From: Neoscytalidium dimidiatum
Lineage: Eukaryota; Ascomycota; Dothideomycetes; Botryosphaeriales; Botryosphaeriaceae
DNA: 64,000 nucleotides
Reading direction: 5' to 3'
Assembly: GCA_037367355.1 (NCBI GenBank)
Contig: CM074703.1
Span: 2,480,001 to 2,544,000 of the forward strand
The notes beneath the pieces were generated by a model that ran no database searches, was not told the origin of the DNA, and saw only the letters and a list, made by a program, of their open reading frames with translations. The position numbers were made by a program, and so were the translations under genes. Of this stretch, positions 1 through 13,940 are shown piece after piece (position 1 is the stretch's first letter; each line of letters begins with the position of its first letter).

Positions 1-2837
1 AGATGTACAGGCCAATCAGAGAACGAATAGGCGGATAGCAAGGTCAGAGGTGCGGCGGACTAAGGAGCAAATAACGGCGACCAAATAAAAAAATAAAGGA
101 AGAGACGGCAGGCATGTTTGATGGGCGTCGGATCGTATCATGGTCCGGCGTATGCGGCGCAGCAACAAGCATTTTGTCGAGCAACAACACTCTTTCAACG
201 GCTGTGGTCCGTGCTGACACGCGGCAAGGCACACACAGCCCAGCAACAGGGCTGCGTTGATCGTCGAGACAACGTGTTTGAGATTCTTCTCTTACTTTCA
301 TTTTTCTCGGTTCATCTGCTCGGTATTTTCCTTTTGGTTACGCAAAAATTCGGCAAAGACGGCACGGGTCACTCGGCAGCTGCGACAGCTGAGACGAGGG
401 GGTTGACGGTCATCTCCCGTTCGGCATCGCCGAAGGGGCTGTGGTCGGGGCCGGGGGGGACTTACCGGTCTCGCGGCACGGCTACGCTCGTCAGGCTGGA
501 GTGGAGCCAGTCCCCCTCCCCTCGGCACTCTACCTCTTTGTTATCATTGCGTCCCCTTGGGTTGGTTTTTGTTTGATGTCATCGTTGCAAGTAAAGAATT
601 GGAAAATCGTTGCGTAGACGGCGTTTCGGAGACACGTATGCACAAATAGACCCCGGCTGAGATATAGATACATTGGTAGACACAAAGACTATGAAAGATT
701 ATCATGTTGCCGTTTTTATTCTCAATGTCATCGTCATCCCGAGTGCAAAATGGCGGTCTGTTGGTGGCTTAGGGAGAATGATTTGCGGCAGAGATGATGC
801 GTCTGGACTCGAGACTTCTCAATGGGCTACGTCGCAGAAGGTTAAAGCAGCGATGATGATCACCTTATTGCAAGTATACCATACGTTGCTCAAATGCGGC
901 CATGACGCTGGATGTGTTTGCGTACGCGATTCTTTGGTAGGAGGCGGTGGGCGAAGTGCTGGGCGATTCGAGCAAGAGAGCGATTCGCTGTTGCTCGTGC
1001 GAACTAAACCATAGGATTTGCGTGTTCGACTCATTGCCTAATATGATTTGCATCTGGAGAAGAGCGCATGAAAGGGAAAAAAACAGTTGAAGCAACTGTT
1101 CTTACGTGGACAGCATCAGCACTCTTCGGCACTTCCACCCGGATGGCTGCATCGGTTGTTCTTCGTCAAGAGTCACAGTTCTTTAAATGTTACTAAATGA
1201 CTCCGTGGTTCGATCCGAGCTCGAAACCCCCCAGCACGGTGTACTCTATGTAGCGCACATTCCAAAAACTCCTTCCAGAAAGGGATACGAGGAGGTCGCT
1301 AGCGGGAAGTGGAGGGCGAGAGACGATTGCATGCTCCAAACATTTACCGCGAATCATCGCTTAATTGCGCTCTTGTACCCAATGGGGGTGGGGAAAGAAG
1401 AAGCGGAAGCTCGGGGTAAAAGAAAGAAAAAACGCGAGAAGAGGCAACGTGGGAGACCGAACGAGGGGGTGGACGGTCCACAACGTTCATCATTGCGCCC
1501 ACGTGAGGCCGCGTGCGAACGTGCGCGTGCCCCAAATGAGAAGGATCGTGGGAAGAGACAACACACAAACACCGATGATCCGTGACGCTCCGAAAGTGCA
1601 CGTCCTAGCGCCGCAATCCTTCTCAATTGCACGGTGTATTGTTCTCCTGCCTCTTCACCGGCTGTGATGAACCATGGGGAAAGGATGGACGACGGGTTCT
1701 CCCGTCTCGCCATTCATCAGCGATGTGCGCAGGAGGAGTTCTTGCGGCGAAGCGAAAACGCGTGGAAGCCCGCGCGTGTGTGATGTGCGATGCTGCCTTT
1801 TTTAGCCTTATGAACCAAGGAGGCAGGGCAGCGCAGCGCAGCGAGGGTGGGCTCGGCCCGGCGGCGAGAAGCCAAGCCAATGCGCCAAGCTTTTTTTCCT
1901 TTTGCCTTTAACTCCGTGCAAACTGTTGTTGTTGGGGCTGTTCAGCTCACGCAAGGCAACAAAGGGAATGTGGAGAGAGATAAGAGACGTGGTAAAGAAA
2001 GAGGGAGAAGATCAGATCATTGGGGTCATGCGCAGACGTTAACTGTTTGAGGTCTCTCAGGTCTTGTGAATGACGCAAGCTTCGTGATGCGCGAATAAGG
2101 CACACACACGTGCTTCTTAGTCTAATACTCGGCCGACGGTTTTTTTATATGATCTAAAGACACAAAAAAAAAAAAAATAAACAGAGGTGAAAATCAGAGC
2201 ACTGGTTGTGGTAATGAAAGGCACGCGGGCCTGAACAGTGCAATTTGCCAGGATGACGAAAACTTCCGTCTCACAAGAAGCATGGACTTCGTGACATGGC
2301 TGACCTATAAAAAGAAACATGCACAACACTGCAGCTGTGAGCAGCAGGAGGGTGGGTATGAGTAATACGCAGAGATGGACGAAGTCCACCAATAACCAAA
2401 GGAAAGGGTTCGGCCGTTGTTGAAAGTTTCTTGCCATGGGCAAGTTATCTTCCAGTTCCGCTCGTAGAAATCAAATAACACAAGGCCGAGAAGAGCAAAG
2501 CCGGTGAAATCAAGCAAATCCCTCTGGTATCCTTCCCGAAAGAAAAAAAAAAAAACAAAGATCCCGGCTCACCAATCCCGTCCCTCCCAAAGTCCAAAGC
2601 TCGGTCAGATCCAGTGTGGTGATGCGATCAGTTTGCCCTCCCAATTATGGCAAACAGAACGGCCGGGTTTTCCTCTTTTCGCCAATTTGCACCACAGAAC
2701 GCCGTCGCCGTGAGTTCCCATGCCCCGGTTGAAAGACTAAAGGAAAGACTGAAAATCCCATTGTACATGCTATAATTGAGCATACCAACTGTCCGTACCA
2801 CCAACTGCAGGGTGGATTCGAAGATACGACCGAGGCA
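1..2837. other. intergenic region, no supported gene
   Basis: No open frame here shows a recognisable domain or a plausible splice chain. Frames up to about 150 codons exist on both strands but have shadow-like composition. On the minus strand at 2117-2517 two overlapping frames encode hydrophobic residues and could be a small membrane protein or a relic. I could not join them with convincing splice sites, so no gene is called. A short poly-A run lies near 2163-2176. Confidence 0.5.
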
Positions 2838-4071
2838 TCAATCGATCGTCATCCTCTGTGGCATAGGGCCAGCAATCGCAGGCATTTCGGTCGTGTACTT
2901 GTGCTCTCCGAGATCCGGAACCTTCCGTTTCGCGATGTGTGGCTTCAGTCCCTTGTTGAAGTTGTGCGTGCACATGCAAGCAATCACAATAGTGACGAGC
3001 AATAGTAGGATGGTGATTACAGCGAAAGTCGTGAGCGAACGGCGTGCGGGTAGGTAGTCTTGGACGCGGCGATTGTCGGAACCGTACATACGGACGAGCT
3101 TGAACAGGAAGTAGGCAAGCGCGCCGAAGTAAACGGTCTAAGCTAAGTCAGTAACAGAAGAGAGAGACAGAGAGTAAAATAATCGTGCAGTACATACGAT
3201 AATAGCTATCATGCCAAGGACATTCTCCTTTTGAGTCCAGTAGGCTGCCAGCAGCAGCAGGATGATGGTGATTGGGACGGCGGCAATAGTGAGATAAAAC
3301 TCGGCGTCCGCGGTGTTGTTGACAACGACAAGAAATTGGACGGTAAATCCGAGGAAGAAGAAGAAATCGAACTTCAGTAGGGCGATGTAGATCTAGAAGC
3401 CCACGTAAGCACGTGTGCAGATTCTAAATACGTCAAGTCGTGTCCCTTGCTTACCTGATACGTCAGGTACCTACGCTTCAGCCTCAGGTCGGCGCTGATG
3501 TGCTTATAGATTGTCCAGGCAAACTCATCGTACAGCTTCCACGCAACGAAAGACATCAGGATTGTGCCGAAAGCCATCAGGCACGGCTCGACTACTAGAA
3601 ACGGCTTGATGTCGTCCCAGAACTCCAAGTCAATCATGTTGTACTTCTTCAGCTCCACCACGGCGTCGTTGATCTGGTCCATTTGAATCGATGCGTACAC
3701 CAGAATACCGACATTGTAAATGCAGAGACCAATGACCTGAATGGTGTTCTTGAGGCGAAGAGCGTCGTAGACCAGGACCATCTGGTAGATGTAGCCGAAC
3801 ATGAAGACGGAAAGGTACGTGGGGATGGTTTGCGCCTGGGGGAACTTGTGCGCATTCTCATGGAGTGATAATTGGAACTTGGCGAAGATGTATCTGTGCG
3901 TAACGGTTAGTGGTGAATCGCAAGAATGCGCGAGGCGCGGGAATCCGAGCCCCTCCACAGCGGTAACTCGGCCTAGGACGGCACGTACGCTTCCAGAGCC
4001 AGGGCTACGATAGCTTGGAGTAATGCGGTGAGCAAGAATGCCCAGGTCCATGTTGTTGTCGGGCGATACAT
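2838..4071 (-). CDS. UPF0658 Golgi apparatus membrane protein (S. pombe SPAC1952.10c family)
   Basis: Multi-pass membrane protein of the fungal UPF0658 family, annotated as Golgi-located; its biochemical role is unknown. The spliced model has four exons (4071-3989, 3893-3455, 3392-3198, 3137-2838) with GT-AG introns and gives about 338 residues. It starts MYRPTTTWTWAFLL, with a first membrane segment at residues 10-27. Further hydrophobic segments follow, including YLSVFMFGYIYQMVLVYDAL and the region around VVEPCLMAFGTILMSFVAWK. The last segment lies near LTTFAVITILLLLVTIVIAC and is followed by a short hydrophilic tail. The central motif YNMIDLEFWDDIKPFL supports the family call. The ATG at 4071 fits the exon 1 splice phase and the family N-terminus. 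A long frame read through 4005-4841 is a shifted reading of exon 1 plus its upstream region. Confidence 0.85.
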
Positions 4072-5184
4072 CTTGCTAGTGTGCGGGCGCACGCCCGGTG
4101 TGGCAGTGAGGCCTTCTCGATCGCGGTAGCCTCCTGGCAGAGTGTCGAGCGTGGGAGGCTGGTATAGCCGATCGATGCTTTGGCCTCCGAGGAGGGATGC
4201 GCGTGACTCGTGATGGTAAATTTTGACGGTGTTGTGCCGCCTCGCGCGGCTGGTGTGCGGAGGGAGGTGTAGAAGAAGCGGAGAGGGCGGTGTTGGGGGT
4301 GGATAAGGCAGCCGCAGCGTTGAGCCCTAACAGCGTGCGAGAAAGGCGACACAAGCCGGGCCAATCTCTCGCGCGTTCTTGGGAGCTGTGAGTCGCGGCA
4401 CACTCGGGCCAAGCGGATGGGCGACACAGCTGCGGGTTTGAGCGTGGCGCAGAAGCTCGAACGAGTGTTTCGCGTGGGCGCAGGCAATGCAAGGGATCGC
4501 AGGCGTGCGACGCTTTGCAGGCAGCGAAGGCGCAGCCGTCGAGTAGGCTGAGCGATGCGGATAGACGAGAGAGTAAGCACGAGCGAAGGACAGCGTCGCG
4601 CTGGGGGCGACAACGAGAGCGTCACGGGGGGCCGAGGGTAGCGATCGTCGAAAAGGCGGGTTTTGGCGCCGAGTGAGATGGGGGTGATGGACGGAGGTGG
4701 AAGCTGCTGCAGTGGACAGATGCGGGAGGCCCTGTGGGAGAGCGAGTAGCGGTTTAAGGGTCGCAGCGCGCGCAGCCGGAGGCTTGGGTTAACGGGCTGA
4801 GGTGGAGCAGCTCCACGGCCCAGGCGATGCAGCGGAGCCAAGCGCGCATCGGCGCTCTTGCGACGCCCTCAACCCACCCCGACGCCTGGCCTGCCCTGGC
4901 CTGCCCCGGCGCCCGCTGCCCGCTGCCCGCCCGCGCGAGGCTGTGCCCCGGATGACCTCACTGCTACCGCGGCTGCTGCGACGCTACCTTTTTTCCTGCG
5001 ATGCTGCAACGCCGTCGGTGCTCTACGTACAGCTGCCCACGTGCGCCCCAGACCCCCAGACCCGCCCGCGCCGCCAGGCCAGCAGCGCCGCCAGCCTCAC
5101 GGCCCTTGGGCCCCCCGGCCGCGCCAAGTCGCCCAAGTCTGGTCGCCAATACTTCCTGCCCCATCTCCTGTCTCTCCATTCGTC
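4072..5184. other. GC-rich spacer between two minus-strand membrane-protein genes
   Basis: This is the 5' flank of the UPF0658 gene and the 3' flank of the SAT4-type gene. It is GC-rich, so long chance frames occur on both strands (up to about 278 codons). Their Arg/Pro/Ala-rich composition and lack of any domain argue against coding. The stretch next to 4071 is presumably the promoter and 5' leader of the UPF0658 gene. Confidence 0.5.
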
Positions 5185-6781
5185 TCATTGCACGCGGCTG
5201 TCAACCTCGTATTTCACATGGATGCCGTTCCCTTCCAAAATCTGCACCTGGCTCTCACTGTCCTCCTTAACGCTCGCGCTGTCCGCGTCGCTGCCTGCCC
5301 GCCCTGCTGCGCTGCACGATGCGATCACCACGCCCTTGTGCGCAATCCGCGAGTCGACGCTCGGAACCTTGACCCCGTTGTAGCTACGCGGCCCATTTCT
5401 CGTCTGGAGCGTGAAGGTGTCCCTGTGGTCCGAACTGCTGCCAAACTTGAACACCGACGAGAACAGTGGCCGCAGGCATGCTGTGCTTCCGCAAATGATC
5501 GCAATCCCGATTTCCGCGTACGCCCAGATCACCAGGTTGACGATTCCAACTGTGTGTCAGGGGTCAGATGCGTCCGTGGTACGGGGAGCCCGTCGATGCT
5601 TGCTCCCCGGTAACAGCTGCTACAGCAGGAGAGTGTGGGGAAACTTACACAGGTAATCCTCGGTCGGGTTCATGTAGCTAACGGTGTAGTTCAACCGAAT
5701 CATTGCCGAGACACTGGCACTATTGGAGTCGTTAGTGGAAAGAATCGTCGCAGTTCCTCTTCGACGGCTTACAAAACACCGAGACTCAGCAGGCCAACGA
5801 CCGAGATCTTCGTATTTATGTTCATCTTCACGTCCCAGAGGAGCGGGATCGGCCTGAAATTTACGGTCAGCTATGACCTTATTCGAGAAACGGTGCGACG
5901 TACAGGATAGCACAAAGCCAGTCCGTGACGATATTGATTGCAGACTGGATGAAGCTGACGATTGTGACAGCGATATTTGGTAGGCACTTCGCGCCGGGTG
6001 TCGATGAAAGCCAGTTGGCCCTGCACGGCTGTTAATATATGGGTTGACCAATGTCAAGCGTCTTAGGTCATCGCTTACTTTATCGGAGTACATTGAGCTA
6101 GCAAAAATATGGTTGTGAAAGAGAGCGAAAGTATGATGACCCCGATGATTACCCACAACCCGACCAGATATGCCCTCTTTTGAGAAGCAATTCGGACGAG
6201 TTGCAGAGCAATGCTGACTTTGGCAAAGAGGATAGAGATGCAGAAAAATATCTGCGCCAGATAAAACCACTGCACGGCCAGTCAGTACAGTCCTGAATTG
6301 TGGTCTAGGAGAGATGCGCTCGCAAAATCCCAACGGGAAATTCTCCTTTGAGGTGAAATCCTCGCAAGACGACTAAGTCTGAGAGAATATCCGGTGGATA
6401 CTCCCTACCCTCAAAGTATGCTCAGAGAAGAACAGTGATAACGTACCTTTAGCCCAGAAACAACCTCATCAGCCGTCAAGCGGCTAGCGTGAGCTCCGAG
6501 GCCATTATCAGCAGCGAGCAGTGCACTTATAGTGAGCAGGATAAAGAACGGCTAGAACAGTCAGTGACAGAGTTTCGCACAGTGCGCAAGTGATGAAGTA
6601 CCATGGCAGCTGTCATCACCCAATCGTCAATACCCCATTTCGTCCTCGTGAGGCGGACGTAGCAGCGCAAGCCGAACAAAGTGCATGCGGGTATACATAA
6701 AACCACAACAGCAGCCACCAACCTCGGTGCGGAGTCGTAATACATCGCTGTCTGCGAGAGCGCGGCCGCAGCAAGCAGCAA
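5185..6781 (-). CDS. fungal rhodopsin-domain (SAT4 family) integral membrane protein
   Basis: Seven-helix membrane protein of the fungal rhodopsin/SAT4 (PTH11-related) group, a large family whose members mostly lack known ligands. Seven exons (6781-6602, 6551-6447, 6269-6079, 6020-5904, 5853-5773, 5719-5649, 5549-5185) splice in consistent phase to about 369 residues. Family hallmarks are the first-loop motif LRCYVRLTRTKWGIDDWVM, the helix starting WFYLAQIFFCISILFAKVSI, the DWLCAILPIPLLWDVKM block, and the final helix VNLVIWAYAEIGIAIICGS. The C-terminal tail of about 90 residues is hydrophilic and probably cytoplasmic. A later Met (residue 13) is an alternative start. The other SAT4-type gene at 41121 shares the family but differs widely in tail and exon layout. 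Confidence 0.85.
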
Positions 6782-9700
6782 GTGAGATTATAGCAGCAGC
6801 ACTAGGAGGTGTTCCCGTCGAGTTCTGTGTAAGAGGATAAAAGAGAGGAAGCGAAAACAGTCGAGGATAAGAGTCCTGGCGCGCGTGTGGGGGATTGGGC
6901 AGTTGCGCAGCGCTCCGTCTTCGCCAACACCACAACCGACGGCATCGACCTTTGATATCTCTCCGCAACGCCACCAGTCTGCTTCACGCTAGCATGTAGA
7001 ATCCTTCGCTACCATGGAAGAATAAGCCAAATTCCAAGATGTGTGCCTGGTGAACGTGCACGGTAGCTCGCAAGTGGCGCTCCAACCCAGATGAAGGGGA
7101 CAGATCCGTTAGCAGTGCCGGCAACAGGCGCGCCCCGCCTGCAGTTCGGGGAAGGCGGGAGCTGCGCGAATTGGGTACGGATAATGCACCGCTCGTGCTG
7201 TGACTGGTTCATTTGGGGGTTACTCTACAACTAAGAACAGCTGGCTCTGGTGTTTAGCCGCTTTGGGGTTAATACGGGGCAGATCTGCCATCTGACGGGC
7301 GAACTTCTAGATCTCTCACGGGGATCGTCATGGGCTTTCAGCGATTCTTGACTGGCCCCCGACGCGTGGCTGGCAGCTGGATTGCCTACGGATAGTGTGC
7401 CAGTGTGTCACTGAGACAAGCAGCGGACGATCAAGGGCGCGGCTCTAGGGCCGCATGGCTGCCCAGCGACGCCAGGCACGAGGCCGGAAAGAAGCATGAT
7501 AGGCCGAGGCTGCTTACCACCACCAGCGACGTGTGGAGCGAGGCTCGATGGCGATTTGATGGTGTTGAATAGCAGAGATGCACGGTGCTCGAGAAGCTGG
7601 TCGGCAGGGCCGGGATCGACACGGGTCGGCCAGATTCTCGGCGCACGACCGGCAGGCTGGGGCGTTTGCGGATTCTCAGCTGTGGGTTCCCCTGATTTGC
7701 GCCTGTGTGCCTCTCCCTCGCCGCCCTCGATTCTCGACTCGACGGACCCTGCACTGGATGATGACAGCCTCGCCCTCCTACTGCTACTGCTTGCATCCCG
7801 GCATCCTCACCGCACTTATGCACTCTTGCGACACCTGAGCGTCGGCCGCCACTACACTCGGAAGTTACTGCTTTCGGTGCCTGCATAGCCATCCCCTTGG
7901 CCTGACTTGGCTCCGGTCAGGCACGCAACCATCAATTTCGGATGCAGACAGCCCGCGTCGAACGCGCAAGCCCGGATCTATCTAAAGCTCAAGTCCCGTC
8001 ATGCGCACGCCGCCTTGCAGTCCGGCACGGCACCCAATAGAGTTGATCAAACATCTCGACAAGATTGTAAACCTTTCTCCTGCTGTTTGTCGTCTGCTGC
8101 TCGTTCATTCGCTGCCACATGTCACCCCTGTCGCATGCGCCCCTCTAGAAATTGATCGAAAAGCCTTCCATTCATGCTACCTACCCAGATCCTCGCTGTC
8201 TGCTCACAGCCCTGCAAAAGCTGGGAGCGTGACGTCAACCGGGAACTCGACCTCGTCGAACGTGGGTTCCGGCTGCCGACCGCGCCTACGCTTCGCTATC
8301 TGCCGCATATTTCTTCAGATCCGCCAGCTCGAGCTTCTCCAACGCTTTCTCGTTAGTCGCATCTAGAAACACTCTAAAAATACGGCACCGGCCTCGTTAG
8401 CAGACCGCTCTTCGGAGAAAATTGTGGTCCCGACCCAGCTGTCGATCCTCAGGCAATCCCCGATGGATCCCCAGATCTTCGAGCTTGTCGCCGGCTGATC
8501 GTTGACCAGGGGAGGAGGTACGCGAGGCAAACTGTGGAAAGGGAAAGAAGCCCTTACTTTGGCACCACTGGATCTTGATCGCTTTTGCGCGCGTCCAACG
8601 CCTCCTTCCACCGACTGGCACACAGGCACCACTTGCAACCTCCCGTCAACCCGACGCTGCGGAGGTCGTTGCCTCGTGACGCCGTGAAGTCTAGAAACTC
8701 GTCGGTCACCTCAGCTAGGAGCAACCTTGTCAGCGCTCCCGGATGTTTCAATCACGCCCAAACGCTTGGCTGGGCGGCAGTGCAAATGTGCTCTTCTCTG
8801 CCTACCTGCTACGCTGTGATTTCCGAAGTCTCCTGGCGGCACTTTGCAATAGCCGTCGCGCAGAAAGCCCGTCATCGGCTTAGTTGAATGAAGCGCCAGT
8901 GGCTTCTTGAATACTGCGAGCGCTCAGTCATCTGCATTTTCCCAAGTCTTAGGCTGGATATCCATTCCGCACGGCGTCCAGGCCAGAAGCGTTGACCTGT
9001 GCGTACAGGTATGACGCCCTCGGCTGGCAGGTTAAACCTCGATACTCACCGTTAAGGCTGGCCATGACCGGTCTGGACATTCAACGTTCTCGCTTGGGAG
9101 GCTGATCTTCGACGTTTCAGCGGAAACTTGGCCTTGCGACGGGACTGTGGAGCAGTTGTGGAGAGGTACAGGTGGGCGCGTGGTCCCTTTCATGATCGCC
9201 TTCTTTCGTCCGCTGTGTCACTCTGATCATGACGTGTAGAGTGGACCCTGATCTCGGGGACGATCTGACGCCCATCCCGCGAGGCTGTGCCGATCGCCCG
9301 TTGATCAAATCCACCTAAGAGACCCTGAGACGGTTTACGAAGCCCAATCGCACGGTGTTGCGACCAGCAGACGTACTGTTGGATTTGAAGCGACGGTCCG
9401 GAAGAAGGTGTACAACAAGAGCTGTGATTTCCACATCCGGAGATCTGCCTCGGCCCTCTGCGCAGGTACTTGCCTGTGTAGATTTTGTGCACGAAATAAT
9501 TTTACCTTACCATTGTTGTTGCTCCAGGCTCGTGACCTTTTTAATCCCGGTGAGTTTTGGAAGACAGCTGGGAACGAAAGCACCTACGGGTTGTGTCTCT
9601 GTTAGTACTTTTCACCTCGCTCTGTTATTTCCATGCCTACGCTAGTTTGCAAGCAACGGGCGTGCTTTCAATGGACTTAGAAAACAGAAGGCATACTGGA

Positions 9701-10574
9701 TCATGCGATCGCAGTCGATGCATTCTTCATCATTTGGCCAAGCCAATAGCCTTTACACAAAACCATTTCTGCTCAATTCAGTCACTTCAATAACGCAGCT
9801 AAATCAGTGGTCACAACATAACACTGAAAATGAGTCGTTCACCATCGTTTAAGGTACATTCCGACCCCACCAGAGTAATAATTACAGAATTTATGAAGGT
9901 ACAGCCCTCTTGGTCTCGCCTAATCAGCACCACAGAAATTTGCCAATAAAAGATTTCCCGATCGAGCTAAAGGTAAGTATAACGTAGTTTACTATATTCA
10001 CGTCATGTAAGCGTCTCATACGTCGCCCTCACCAACTTACGTTAGTGGAGTTCATGGCAGGGTTGCAAAAGATGTATTTAATGAGCGCTCCCCTGTTGCT
10101 CAGGAAATAACAGCAACTCAAATCCAGCCACCTCAAAGTGCGTCACAGTAGAAGCTCGATCTTTTGTGGATACCATACGCATCAACGTTTACCTCGGCAT
10201 TATCCCATGTGAAGGCTGAATATTCGCACAGACACGTGGTGCATTTCCCCACGAATCATAACTTCTCTGCACCGCGGAAAGAAAATGGAAATGAAATAAA
10301 CAAAAGGCTTCGGTTACTACCAGGATAAAACCGCTAGGCTTCTGCTACTAACAGTCTTAGGAAAAGTACGAAGATGCACGTCCAGCAGTGACAGCGGCTT
10401 CCGAACCGCCGATGCCGTGAGCTTTGCCACAGCAGGCGATCTCCCGCTTCTCGAACCACCAATGGCGCGCATGACATCGAAGTCGGATGGCCTAGGCCGA
10501 AGGCCAGAGATGAAACACGACATTTAATATGGAAATCATACCCTGGATCCGAGCGTTACACGGATTTTCGGCAT

Positions 10575-10581
10575 TTTAGCC
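10575..10581 (-). promoter_or_regulatory. candidate XlnR/Xyr1 site upstream of xylanase
   Basis: TTTAGCC on the plus strand is GGCTAAA on the minus strand, the classical Aspergillus XlnR site. It lies about 645 bp upstream of the GH10 xylanase start, and a second copy follows 63 bp later. A 7-mer can occur by chance; the pair in front of a xylanase raises its weight. Confidence 0.45.
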
Positions 10582-10637
10582 TATTGCCGTCCACTCGATT
10601 TCGTCTCTATGTTCCACTGCTCGTGTGGGGAAATCAC

Positions 10638-10644
10638 TTTAGCC
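10638..10644 (-). promoter_or_regulatory. candidate XlnR/Xyr1 site upstream of xylanase
   Basis: Second exact GGCTAAA (minus strand), about 580 bp upstream of the xylanase ATG. Together with the copy at 10575 it suggests xylose/xylan induction through an XlnR-type zinc-cluster regulator. This is inferred from motif and target, not shown. Confidence 0.45.
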
Positions 10645-10928
10645 TGTGGAAAGCGAAGGTTGAAACATTCGATGCGCGCTCATGTGCCTGACAGGACTGC
10701 AGGAGCGGTCGTCAAAATGTTGAGCTTGTTTCTTGACGTTCTCCTTTTGGGGTTCCTGCGCAGAACGTGCAAGCGAGGCATTGGGCGCCACAGTGGCACC
10801 TGCAGAACAAGCGGTGGACCCTGCAATCAACACTACAGCTCGCACTGTTATATGTGCCTTTTTCTGGCAGTCAATTGGTCACAGGGCGCCCGTTGTCTTC
10901 CCCAACCGAGCAGGAAGGGGGCTGCATA

Positions 10929-10934
10929 GCGGGG
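10929..10934 (+). promoter_or_regulatory. candidate CreA site (SYGGRG)
   Basis: GCGGGG matches the CreA carbon-catabolite repressor consensus SYGGRG and lies about 290 bp upstream of the xylanase ATG. Single CreA motifs are common by chance, so this is weak alone; glucose repression of a xylanase would be expected. Confidence 0.25.
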
Positions 10935-11097
10935 TGTTCAGCCGGAAAAGTCGCCCTGCTGGGCGCTGCCGCCCACCATCTGGGTTTTCCTATCCCGCTT
11001 GCATCTGAAGTGTGGAGATTCTGTCAGTTGACGATGTTCCCGCCCCGGACAGTGCTAATGCAGCTCCGATGCCTCCTCGTATACCATATTATCATGA

Positions 11098-11104
11098 TAT
11101 AAAG
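11098..11104 (+). promoter_or_regulatory. TATA box of the GH10 xylanase
   Basis: TATAAAG about 120 bp upstream of the xylanase ATG, followed by a pyrimidine-rich leader that begins around 11150. Position and sequence fit a TATA box of a strongly inducible secreted-enzyme gene. Confidence 0.55.
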
Positions 11105-11224
11105 CAAGTGTTCCCTGCCCCGACAGGCAGGCCTGGCCGTCAACTTTCACGCATCTCTTTCGGCTTTTCTGAATTAATCTGTACATTTTCATCAATTCCC
11201 TTCCCATCTAAAAACACAGTCGAG

Positions 11225-12748
<1,524 letters not shown>

Positions 12749-12968
12749 GATCGAGGCTCGGAGTGGAATGTGGGAAAACGGTAGTGTAGCGTTTCAAAAA
12801 TTGATGATGGACTGGACAAGTATAGTATGCGTTGGATGCTGCGATGATTTCTGAGCCGAACAAGCATTAGTTGAAACGAGGTCGGAGAATTCGAGGGGAA
12901 CCTTGACAGTATCCGTCCTCTCTCCTAGCTTAAGCAGTTGTTTGAAGCTCAACCATGTGTGATATTTC

Positions 12969-13000
12969 TTTTTTTTTTTAAAAAAAAAAAACCCCCCCCC
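12969..13000. repeat. contiguous poly-T, poly-A and poly-C tracts
   Basis: Eleven T, twelve A and nine C follow each other without interruption, about 220 bp past the xylanase stop. The T/A part is self-complementary. It could be natural low-complexity DNA or an assembly artefact. Confidence 0.8.
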
Positions 13001-13869
13001 ACCCCTTCCGCGTGACGCTGATTACCAGAGAATGATATGTCCAACAACTCTGTGCATCTTAGAGCGAGCAGAGGGCGATGATCACCCCCATCCATTAGGG
13101 GTTACAAAAAATCACCCAAGCAGATAGACTCACTTTGTATGGCGTTAGGACGGGTGGTTGACATAGAGAGGCTAACAAGGTTTGGTTCAAGAACAGACGA
13201 TTCGGGAAGGAGAGGAAGGTTCATTGAGGCTTGCTGGTCGAGGTTTTGTCTTGAGCCACGATCTTTGGGCTTTCGGCGGCGAGATTTGGTTTACATAATT
13301 TATCAATACTCAGTTCAGTATGCGAGAATGGCTAAAAGGGGAGTTTTTGATGTATTAATTTAAGCACAAGGCCATCTAAATAATTTTCTGCATCTCTAGG
13401 TTGTGTCACTGTTGGAGGTTGAAGCGAGGCATGATTATCGGCGATATGAAGATGAAGTGAAGGCGACGACAATCCCGACGATAAATATGCGGGAGTGGAA
13501 GGAGGATAACTGAGAAAATCCGCCTCGATGAGGACAGGGAACAATGAGAGACGAAGGCAAAGAATAGAAGAATAGCGAGTGGGATGCAGGATTTTGTTGT
13601 GAGCATGTTGCGCAAGCGGGCGAGGAAGGCGCGCGGGCGAAATGTCTTTTTGCCGTAGGAGATCGAACCGTATGTTCCAGGCTCGCTTATTTGCTTAAAG
13701 CCACAATGGATAGACTGAGGATACCGCTGGTGTTGCACCGATTAGGAGGGCCTAAGCATGTGCTGGCCAAGATGAGAGTGGACTATGGAATGTAGAAAGG
13801 ACTACAATAGCTGAAGGAAGATTATCTAGCCGCTTTGTGCTCTGAGACTTGGTCTGGAGCATGTAGGGG

Positions 13870-13940
13870 GTTGGAGCAGTGGTTTAGACGTAGCTGCCGT
13901 GCGAGGTTGGGGATATCTACGTCCAGACCACTGCTTCAAC
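13870..13940. repeat. imperfect inverted repeat with 23-bp arms
   Basis: The arm at 13870-13892 and the reverse complement of 13918-13940 match at 20 of 23 positions. All three differences are transitions. The spacer is 25 bp. It could form a stem-loop; it may be a short element or the relic of a transposon end. Confidence 0.6.

Larger units (their letters stand above)
6782..11224. other. gene-poor region including the xylanase promoter
   Basis: About 4.4 kb without a gene I can support. Frames of 60-150 codons near 7431-7892, 8001-8366 and 10609-11102 show neither domain motifs nor convincing introns. The stretch around 9.8-10.3 kb looks AT-richer than its surroundings. The last several hundred bases hold XlnR-like sites and a TATA box for the GH10 xylanase, listed separately. 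A small or degenerate gene cannot be excluded. Confidence 0.45.

Noticed and set aside
1190..1225. GGTTCGATCC-like sequence resembling a tRNA B box
   Set aside because: One base short of the B-box consensus, and no A box or cloverleaf could be drawn around it.
4005..4841. 278-codon minus-strand frame over the UPF0658 5' region
   Set aside because: It reads exon 1 of the UPF0658 gene in the wrong phase and then GC-rich leader; Arg/Pro/Ser-rich with no domain.
4858..5613. 251-codon plus-strand frame
   Set aside because: Mostly GC-rich spacer, then antisense to the last exon of the SAT4-type gene.
13655..13690. Minus-strand GGTTCGATCTCC resembling a tRNA B box
   Set aside because: Spacing does not fit the consensus and no acceptor stem or A box was found.
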